Shown here: positions 1 to 4,449 of the stretch, piece after piece
Layout of the letters: the number at the start of each line of letters is the position of its first letter
How positions within the stretch are numbered: the stretch's first letter is position 1
Source: Pseudomonadota bacterium
GTDB taxonomy: Bacteria; Desulfobacterota; BSN033; WVXP01; G020346125
Reading direction: 5' to 3'
NCBI GenBank assembly: GCA_030608745.1
Contig: JAUWDQ010000156.1
Coordinates: 1-6,172, forward strand
DNA length: 6,172 bases
Made by a program: the position numbers and the translations under genes
The notes under the pieces: generated by a model
Database searches by the model: none
What the model was told of the DNA's origin: nothing
What the model saw: the letters and a program-made list of their open reading frames with translations, nothing else

Positions 1-291
1 GTGTATACGCCCGGGGAAATCGCCTTTTGCGAGGGCAAATCAAACCCAGGGCAACATTTCGCTCTTCGCTGGGCAGCTAAAGAGGCGATGTTGAAAGCCC
101 TCGGTTTGGGCCTCAGGAAGGGAATCAAGTGGACCGACATCGAGGTGGTCAATGATCCCTTGGGCCGGCCTTCTCTTAAAGTTTACAACCAGGCCAAGGG
201 TTTTTTCACCGATCTGGAAATCAAGACGGCTTTCGTTAGCGTCTCCCACGAAAAGGATTATGGGGTCGCCCAGGTGGTATTAGAGGTCTAA
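1..291 (+). CDS. acpS: holo-[acyl-carrier-protein] synthase AcpS, 5'-truncated by window edge
   Basis: AcpS transfers 4'-phosphopantetheine from coenzyme A to a serine of apo-acyl carrier protein, which switches on fatty acid synthesis in the cytoplasm. The visible 96 residues match the C-terminal three quarters of the family: a TPGEIAFC segment (residues 3-10), the helix FALRWAAKEAMLKALG (20-35) whose Glu28 corresponds to the conserved Mg2+-binding glutamate, and the closing VSVSHEKDYGVAQVVLE block (79-95). Family members are usually about 120-130 residues long. About 30 N-terminal residues, including the metal-binding Asp of the GIDI-type motif, must lie before position 1. The GTG at position 1 is therefore an internal valine codon, not a start. 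The stop codon is two bases before nnr, so the two genes form one transcription unit. Confidence 0.93.
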   Translation: MYTPGEIAFCEGKSNPGQHFALRWAAKEAMLKALGLGLRKGIKWTDIEVVNDPLGRPSLKVYNQAKGFFTDLEIKTAFVSVSHEKDYGVAQVVLEV

Positions 292-293
292 AC

Positions 294-1853
294 ATGAAAG
301 TGGTAACGGCCGATCAAATGAAGGCCCTTGATCGAAGGACGATTCATGAAAGGGGTGTGCCAGGGATCGACCTGATGGAGAATGCGGGCAAGGGGGCAAC
401 GGAGGTAATCCTTCGTCGAATTCCGAATTTGCCGGGGAAAAGGGTAGCCGTCATAGCGGGCAAGGGAAACAACGGGGGCGACGCCTTCGTTATCGCCCGG
501 CACCTGATTTATAGGGGCCTGAGGGTGAACATCTTCCTCCTCGCCGAGAATACGTCCATCAAGGGGGATGCCAAGACCAACTTGGATAGATTGACCAAGG
601 ACGGTATCGAGGTAAAAGAACTTGCAACCCTCGGGGAGTTCGAGGCCATTAGAGATGACCTGCTTTCCCACGACCTATTTATAGAGGGGATACTGGGAAC
701 AGGCCTCGCCTCAGAAGTCAAGGGATATTATAGGGAGGTAATCTCCGCATTAAACGCCACGGGGAAGCCCATTGTGGCCATTGATATCCCTTCGGGCTTG
801 GACGCCACGAGCGGCAAACCCCTGGGCACGTGCATAAAAGCTACCTTCACCCCCACCTTTGGTTTACCCAAAGTAGGCCAACTCATCCACCCGGGGGTGG
901 AATTTGTCGGGAAACTTGAGGTCATCGACATCGGAATTCCGTGGGACTTGATAGAGGAAGAAAACATTCGATCCCATCTCATCCAATACGAGGACGTCCA
1001 AAACCTCCTCGCTGTCCCACGACACGCAGATACCCATAAGGGGGACTACGGCCATCTGCTGGTCCTCGCTGGCTCCGTCGGCAAGACGGGTGCGGCCACA
1101 CTGGCCTGCAAGGCCGCCATGAGGGTCGGGGCTGGATTAGTTACCTTGGGCATTCCCAGGAGCTTGAATGAAATCATGGAGGTAAAACTGACGGAGACCA
1201 TGACCATGTCCTTGCCCGAAACCGAATATCGAACCCTTGGTCTTGATGCCTTCCATGAGATCGTTGAGATAAGTCAAGGGATGCAAGCCCTTGTAATTGG
1301 CCCTGGCATTTCCACCGTGGATGAGACCGAACAACTGGTCCGGAAATTGGTAAAGACCCTTTGTATTCCCATGGTCATCGACGCCGATGCCCTCACCGCC
1401 CTCTCCCTTGAACCGGAAATATTGAAGGACGTCGAACCCTCCATAATCCTTACGCCTCACCCGGGTGAAATGGCCAGGCTTACCGGCCTCTCCTCCAAAG
1501 CCATTCAGGATAACCGCGTTGAGGTATCCAGGAATTTCGCAACTGAATATGGGGTTTCTCTCGTCTTGAAGGGTTCCCGAACCATTATCGCCCAGTCCGA
1601 TAAAAATATCCACATCAATCCATCGGGGAATCCCGGGATGGCATCGGGAGGTACGGGGGACATCCTAACCGGTATGATGGGCGGATTAGTATGTCAGGGA
1701 TTTCCCGTCCCATCCGCCGCTATCGCCGCAACCTACATCCACGGCCTCGCCGGAGACATAGCTGCCGATGAAAAGGGGGAGATGGCCCTGATCGCTACCG
1801 ATATACTGGAGAAGATTCCCCACGTCCTTAAAGAGATGGCTAAAGGGGAATAA
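294..1853 (+). CDS. nnr: bifunctional NAD(P)H-hydrate epimerase / ADP-dependent NAD(P)H-hydrate dehydratase
   Basis: This enzyme repairs hydrated, inactive NADH and NADPH. The N-terminal YjeF_N domain (about residues 1-220) interconverts the R and S epimers. The C-terminal ribokinase-like domain (about 230-515) dehydrates the S form using ADP or ATP. Seen in the epimerase half: GKGNNGGDA (56-64), IEGILGTGL (130-138) and VAIDIPSGLDA (161-171) with the probable catalytic Asp164. Seen in the dehydratase half: HKGDYGHLLVLAGS (248-261), IGPGIS (335-340), VIDADALTAL (361-370), TPHPGEMARLTG (387-398), VLKGSRT (424-430), and NPSGNPGMASGGTGD (442-456) ending in the probable catalytic Asp456. At 519 residues it is normal for the fused form. 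The ATG at 294 has GAGG at 283-286, inside the end of acpS. Oddities: Glu131 replaces the usual Asp of the (V/I)DAxxGTG motif, and Ala64 replaces the last Gly of NNGGDG. The older name is yjeF. Confidence 0.95.
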   Translation: MKVVTADQMKALDRRTIHERGVPGIDLMENAGKGATEVILRRIPNLPGKRVAVIAGKGNNGGDAFVIARHLIYRGLRVNIFLLAENTSIKGDAKTNLDRLTKDGIEVKELATLGEFEAIRDDLLSHDLFIEGILGTGLASEVKGYYREVISALNATGKPIVAIDIPSGLDATSGKPLGTCIKATFTPTFGLPKVGQLIHPGVEFVGKLEVIDIGIPWDLIEEENIRSHLIQYEDVQNLLAVPRHADTHKGDYGHLLVLAGSVGKTGAATLACKAAMRVGAGLVTLGIPRSLNEIMEVKLTETMTMSLPETEYRTLGLDAFHEIVEISQGMQALVIGPGISTVDETEQLVRKLVKTLCIPMVIDADALTALSLEPEILKDVEPSIILTPHPGEMARLTGLSSKAIQDNRVEVSRNFATEYGVSLVLKGSRTIIAQSDKNIHINPSGNPGMASGGTGDILTGMMGGLVCQGFPVPSAAIAATYIHGLAGDIAADEKGEMALIATDILEKIPHVLKEMAKGE

Positions 1854-1889
1854 GCATTGCCTTTTCTCCGTCCAATCGACGGCCGATCC

Positions 1890-1962
1890 CATTAGCTCCA
1901 TTCACCCGAATAACCACTGCCTGATTGTTTAGATCCTTCCCCCAGACCCACCAGCCCTATCC
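1890..1962 (+). terminator. C-rich, G-poor tract after nnr; possible Rho-dependent termination zone
   Basis: The gap after nnr has no stable hairpin followed by a T run. By eye, positions 1890-1962 contain 30 C against 8 G and look unstructured. That composition is typical of Rho utilisation regions in bacterial RNA. With the promoter-like element that follows at once, it suggests the acpS-nnr transcript ends here and bpsA is started separately. This is inferred from composition alone; no specific rut sequence can be recognised. Confidence 0.25.
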
Positions 1963-1991
1963 TTGACAATACCGGTGATATTCAGTAGCAT
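1963..1991 (+). promoter_or_regulatory. sigma-70-type promoter candidate upstream of the BpsA-like gene
   Basis: A perfect TTGACA (1963-1968) is followed after exactly 17 bases by TAGCAT (1986-1991, four of six matches to TATAAT). Transcription would begin near 1998, about 30 bases before the GTG at 2029. The element overlaps the 5' end of the longest possible reading frame, whose TTG start codon is the first half of the -35 box. This is one argument for a downstream start of the gene. Confidence 0.45.
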
Positions 1992-2028
1992 ATCGAAAAT
2001 CTTTGTGATTCTATTTGGGCGGGGTTCC

Positions 2029-3033
2029 GTGGAGAGGATTGAAATACAGATATTGAGAGCGCTGAAGGAAAGCCCCAAATCCTTTTGGGAATTGGTAGCC
2101 CTTCAAGATTCAACCCTCTCCGCCCTCGTAGCGACGATAAAGGGGCTTATGGCCGGAGGGAAAATTCATTTTGATAGATCCACCAAAATGTTTCAATTAT
2201 TGAGAAGTGGAGAATATCATTCCCGTATGGACCAGAGGTGTAAATTCTGTAATGGAAAGGGCCTCATCGTAAAGGGAATGTTCCACAAAACCCTCCAACA
2301 ATTCACCTCCATGCTCGCTGGGAGGCCTATGCCCGATCCAAATTACAATCAGGGATTGATTTCGTTCCCGGATCTCGCCTTAAAAGCCTCCTTCATGTAT
2401 GAGAGGGGGGATCTGGAGGACCGCGCAATCCTCTTAATTGGGGATGACGACCTCTTTAGTGTGTATCTGGGGATGTTGGGAATGAGTCAAAGGATTCTTG
2501 TTCTGGATATCGATAAACAAGTCCTCCGATTTATCCAGGAAAAAGCGGGGGAGCTTGGTCTTAACATCGAAACCATGGAATCCGACTTTAACCGATCTCT
2601 TCCCCATCATCTCCGGCAGGTCTTCGATGTCTTCATTAGCGAACCCCCTGAAGGAATAAGGGGGATGCTCACTTTCCTGAAGCGGGGGATAAAATCTTTA
2701 GTTGAAGGAGAAGGTGCGGGATATATCGGAATAACGATGGTGGAATCTTCTCTGCCCAAATGGTATGAGGTTCAGGCCATTCTGACTCGAAATCGACTCG
2801 TCATTACCGATGTCCTCAGGAACTTCAGTCTCTATCCCGAAGGAGAAGGTGAATGGGAGAATCTCTACAAGAATTATCCCATTATGGGGGAAATCCCCAT
2901 CGACGTTGGTCCCCCCAACATGGATTGGTATAGTTCTTGCTTGATTCGTTTTGAAGCGGTTCCCAAAATATCCATTTCCCGAAATCACTTCTATGGGGAT
3001 AAGGATACATGGGTCACGCTCAAAGGGTTATGA
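2029..3033 (+). CDS. bpsA: BpsA-family branched-chain polyamine synthase (DUF43 aminopropyltransferase)
   Basis: Characterised relatives (N4-bis(aminopropyl)spermidine synthase) add aminopropyl groups from decarboxylated S-adenosylmethionine to the internal nitrogen of spermidine, making branched polyamines that stabilise nucleic acids at high temperature. Numbered from the GTG at 2029 (334 aa): a winged-helix-like N-terminus (2-58), a CKFC pair (71-74), RPMPDPNYNQG (99-109), YERGDL (124-129), the hallmark GDDD (138-141), LDID (159-162), SEPPEG (204-209) where relatives have DPP, GITMVESSLPKW (234-245), ITDVLRNF (259-266) and the terminal MDWYSS block (298-303). The frame stays open up to a TTG at 1963 (356 aa). 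The extra 22 residues are hydrophobic, rich in ATA codons and overlap a promoter-like element. A G-rich GGGCGGGG (2017-2024) precedes the GTG, so I prefer that start with moderate confidence. No other polyamine gene is in view. The family call is firm; the exact product is inferred. Confidence 0.85.
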   Translation: MERIEIQILRALKESPKSFWELVALQDSTLSALVATIKGLMAGGKIHFDRSTKMFQLLRSGEYHSRMDQRCKFCNGKGLIVKGMFHKTLQQFTSMLAGRPMPDPNYNQGLISFPDLALKASFMYERGDLEDRAILLIGDDDLFSVYLGMLGMSQRILVLDIDKQVLRFIQEKAGELGLNIETMESDFNRSLPHHLRQVFDVFISEPPEGIRGMLTFLKRGIKSLVEGEGAGYIGITMVESSLPKWYEVQAILTRNRLVITDVLRNFSLYPEGEGEWENLYKNYPIMGEIPIDVGPPNMDWYSSCLIRFEAVPKISISRNHFYGDKDTWVTLKGL

Positions 3034-3051
3034 TTCCCACAGAAGGAAGCC

Positions 3052-3084
3052 TTGATTTTTGGCATAGCGTGAGCATAATATAAT
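3052..3084 (+). promoter_or_regulatory. promoter candidate upstream of the DUF151 gene
   Basis: TTGATT (3052-3057, four of six) is followed after 16 bases by CATAAT (3074-3079, five of six). A perfect TATAAT overlaps at 3079-3084 but lies 21 bases from the same -35 box, so the first pairing is better spaced. The AT-rich block sits in the 112-base gap between bpsA and the nuclease-domain gene and would give a leader of roughly 60 bases. Called by eye on consensus match and spacing. Confidence 0.4.
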
Positions 3085-3135
3085 TAAATTGTGTAATCCA
3101 CATGGATTGTTGGAAGGATGGAATGGTGGAATAAG

Positions 3136-3140
3136 GGAGG
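3136..3140 (+). promoter_or_regulatory. strong ribosome binding site fixing the DUF151 start at ATG 3146
   Basis: GGAGG, within AAGGGAGGAG, ends five bases before the ATG at 3146. The alternative in-frame TTG at 3089 has no such site and would add 19 residues (MCNPHGLLEGWNGGIREEK) that do not resemble the family N-terminus. Confidence 0.8.
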
Positions 3141-3145
3141 AGAAA

Positions 3146-3631
3146 ATGTTGATAGAGATGCAGGTGAAGTTCCTCACATTCGATCCATCCTCAAACGGGT
3201 TTGTGGTTCTTTTGACGGATTTGGAAAATAAGCATGCCCTTCCCATTTGGATCGGCCCATTCGAAGCCAACGCCATAGCCCTTAAGCTGAAAAAATCCTC
3301 TTCCCATAGACCTTTGACCCATGATCTCATCCGCAATCTCATTGACGTCCTTGATTGCAAGATTAGTCATGTAGTCGTCAACGATCTCAAGGAAAACACT
3401 TATTATGGTCTCATCTATCTCAAGTCCCAGGAAAACCAGGTCGCCATCGATTCCAGGCCCAGTGATGCCATTGCAATTGCTCTGGGTGCGGGGGCCCCGA
3501 TTTTTGTCGAGGAGGATGTCCTCCATCGGACAAAGGACGCCGTGCTCGACAAAGAAGGCCGGGATCCCTCTGATAGTTTAGAAGAATGGTTGGAGAGTCT
3601 TAAACCCGAAGACTTCGAGTATAAAGCCTAG
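3146..3631 (+). CDS. bifunctional nuclease domain (BFN/DUF151) family protein
   Basis: The 161-residue protein is a compact single-domain member of the BFN/DUF151 family. Plant homologues have been reported to act as DNase and RNase; the role of bacterial members is largely unsettled. Seen: an N-terminal strand region (about 1-15), LPIWIGPFEANAIALKL (31-47), RPLTHDLI (53-60), a central strand segment with TYYGLIYL (82-89), and the diagnostic block AIDSRPSDAIAIALGAGAP (98-116) followed by IFVEEDVL (117-124). The acidic tail (about 135-161) is probably flexible. Bacterial members with only the BFN domain are about this long; longer ones carry a C-terminal UvrB/UvrC-like motif, which is absent here. 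The gene has its own promoter-like sequence and no close partner on either side. In other deltaproteobacteria I recall it near miaB, which is not in this window. Family assignment is sure; nuclease activity is untested. Confidence 0.9.
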   Translation: MLIEMQVKFLTFDPSSNGFVVLLTDLENKHALPIWIGPFEANAIALKLKKSSSHRPLTHDLIRNLIDVLDCKISHVVVNDLKENTYYGLIYLKSQENQVAIDSRPSDAIAIALGAGAPIFVEEDVLHRTKDAVLDKEGRDPSDSLEEWLESLKPEDFEYKA

Positions 3632-3669
3632 CCTTCTCTCCCTCTCCCCCTCATCTTCAAAACAAGATG
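3632..3669 (+). terminator. pyrimidine tract plus small hairpin after the DUF151 gene; possible Rho-dependent termination
   Basis: Directly after the stop codon, 27 bases (3632-3658) contain a single purine and are C-rich. Next, CATCTT (3652-3657) and AAGATG (3664-3669) form a perfect 6-bp inverted repeat around the loop CAAAAC. No T run follows, so this is not a classical intrinsic terminator. A C-rich, G-free unstructured tract suits Rho loading. The call rests on composition and is weak. Confidence 0.3.
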
Positions 3670-3760
3670 GACGAGTTCTCAGAGATGAAATTTCTAACTC
3701 ATTCTCGATGGATACCTTTTCGCTTCAGCAGATTGGGCGCAGAGACAACGGTTTTCCCCA

Positions 3761-3783
3761 GAAACTGAGGAAGTTCCAGTTTC
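3761..3783. repeat. inverted repeat upstream of tsaE
   Basis: GAAACTG (3761-3767) and CAGTTTC (3777-3783) are perfect 7-base inverted arms separated by nine bases. The right arm ends eight bases before the -35 element proposed at 3791. It could be an operator or a weak RNA hairpin with a T-rich stretch about 20 bases downstream. It could also be chance. Apart from this, positions 3670-3790 show nothing I recognise. Confidence 0.3.
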
Positions 3784-3790
3784 AGAAATA

Positions 3791-3819
3791 TTGCATTTCC
3801 CTTGTTTTTCTTTTATATT
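3791..3819 (+). promoter_or_regulatory. promoter candidate for tsaE
   Basis: TTGCAT (3791-3796, three of six) and TATATT (3814-3819, five of six) are separated by exactly 17 bases in the most AT-rich part of the gap. Transcription would start near 3826, almost on the ATG at 3828. That ATG would then be leaderless, which favours the GTG at 3855 as the start of tsaE. Confidence 0.4.
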
Positions 3820-3839
3820 GAATTCCAATGCGTTCCTCC

Positions 3840-3846
3840 GGAGGGG
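3840..3846 (+). promoter_or_regulatory. ribosome binding site supporting tsaE start at GTG 3855
   Basis: GGAGGGG lies eight bases before GTG 3855. The upstream ATG at 3828 is preceded only by AT-rich sequence without a Shine-Dalgarno match. The site is the right half of a perfect 10-bp palindrome CCTCCGGAGG (3835-3844). With no room for a loop, that palindrome is unlikely to hide the site in the RNA. Confidence 0.55.
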
Positions 3847-3854
3847 TAAAGTGG

Positions 3855-4352
3855 GTGGCGAAGGGCCTGAGGGGGAGAAGCGCCATTTTATGCACATCCA
3901 GTCCAGAAGAGACGATTCAACTGGGGCAATTCATCGGGGAGATCTTGAAACCCGGAAGTGTAATCGGCCTCTGCGGGGAATTGGGAACGGGTAAGACCCA
4001 TTTGATTAAAGGATTGGCGATGGGATTGGGCGTTGATCATCGGTATTACGTAACCAGTCCATCCTTCACCATCATCAATGAATACCCCGGGAGAATTCCC
4101 CTCAACCATATCGATCTGTATCGACTGGAAGAGATGGACCAAACGGAGGAATTGGGATACGAGGAATATTTCTACGGCGATGGGGTAACGGCCATCGAGT
4201 GGGCTGAAAAGATTCTCCCCTTCCTCCCCGAGGACCGCTTGATGGTCGAAATTGCTCACCTCGGTGAGAATCGGCGCAAGTTCAGGATTAGGGGGTTTGG
4301 CCGTCCCTACTGGGATATCGCGAGGAAAATAGACCGTTGGAAAGCGGATTAG
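3855..4352 (+). CDS. tsaE: tRNA threonylcarbamoyladenosine biosynthesis ATPase TsaE
   Basis: TsaE is the ATPase that works with TsaB and TsaD to place the threonylcarbamoyl group on A37 of tRNAs reading ANN codons, an essential step in most bacteria. Numbered from GTG 3855 (165 aa): SPEETIQLGQFIG (16-28), the Walker A loop GELGTGKTH (41-49), the TSPSFTIINEY switch segment (67-77), HIDLYRLE with its conserved Asp87 (85-92), and AIEWAEKI (113-120) with the family's E-W pair. All hallmark residues are present. A start at ATG 3828 would give 174 residues with nine extra ones (MRSSGGVKW); I chose GTG 3855 for its ribosome binding site and because a promoter-like element ends just before 3828. The position before lysC is a common arrangement in Desulfobacterota. 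The older name is yjeE. Confidence 0.93.
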   Translation: MAKGLRGRSAILCTSSPEETIQLGQFIGEILKPGSVIGLCGELGTGKTHLIKGLAMGLGVDHRYYVTSPSFTIINEYPGRIPLNHIDLYRLEEMDQTEELGYEEYFYGDGVTAIEWAEKILPFLPEDRLMVEIAHLGENRRKFRIRGFGRPYWDIARKIDRWKAD

Positions 4353-4365
4353 ACCAGCTGCCGCC

Positions 4366-4430
4366 AGCCGGTGACCGGCTTACGGTTCTGTGCCATCGTC
4401 TGAGGCCATCAATGGCCCTTCTGCTAGCAG
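4366..4430. repeat. cluster of three perfect palindromes in the tsaE-lysC gap
   Basis: The 97-base gap holds AGCCGGTGACCGGCT (4366-4380, odd palindrome around G4373), GGCCATCAATGGCC (4404-4417, 6-bp arms around CA) and CTGCTAGCAG (4421-4430). As RNA, the first two give 5-bp stems with loops of five and four bases. No T run follows any of them, so they are not intrinsic terminators. They sit just ahead of the lysC ribosome binding site (GGGGGAG, 4440-4446). They could regulate lysC as RNA structure or as protein-binding sites. The gap is too short for a standard lysine riboswitch of about 170 bases, and I see no such conserved core. Confidence 0.5.
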
Positions 4431-4449
4431 AGCTCAGTCGGGGGAGAAA

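Noticed and set aside
3791..3994. 67-codon plus-strand frame overlapping the start of tsaE
   Set aside because: It overlaps tsaE in another frame, lacks a ribosome binding site, and its translation has no domain.
3888..4259. Open reading frame of 123 codons on the minus strand opposite tsaE
   Set aside because: It lies within tsaE, whose Walker A and family motifs are clear, and its translation shows no recognisable domain. The other long minus-strand frames opposite nnr, bpsA and lysC were dismissed for the same reason.
4353..4449. Lysine riboswitch upstream of lysC
   Set aside because: The gap is only 97 bases and lacks the conserved core of that element.
4390..4449. GTG 4390 as start of lysC
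   Set aside because: It adds 20 residues with no similarity to the family, whose N-terminus begins just before the VQKYGGTSV motif; ATG 4450 has a purine-rich site just upstream.
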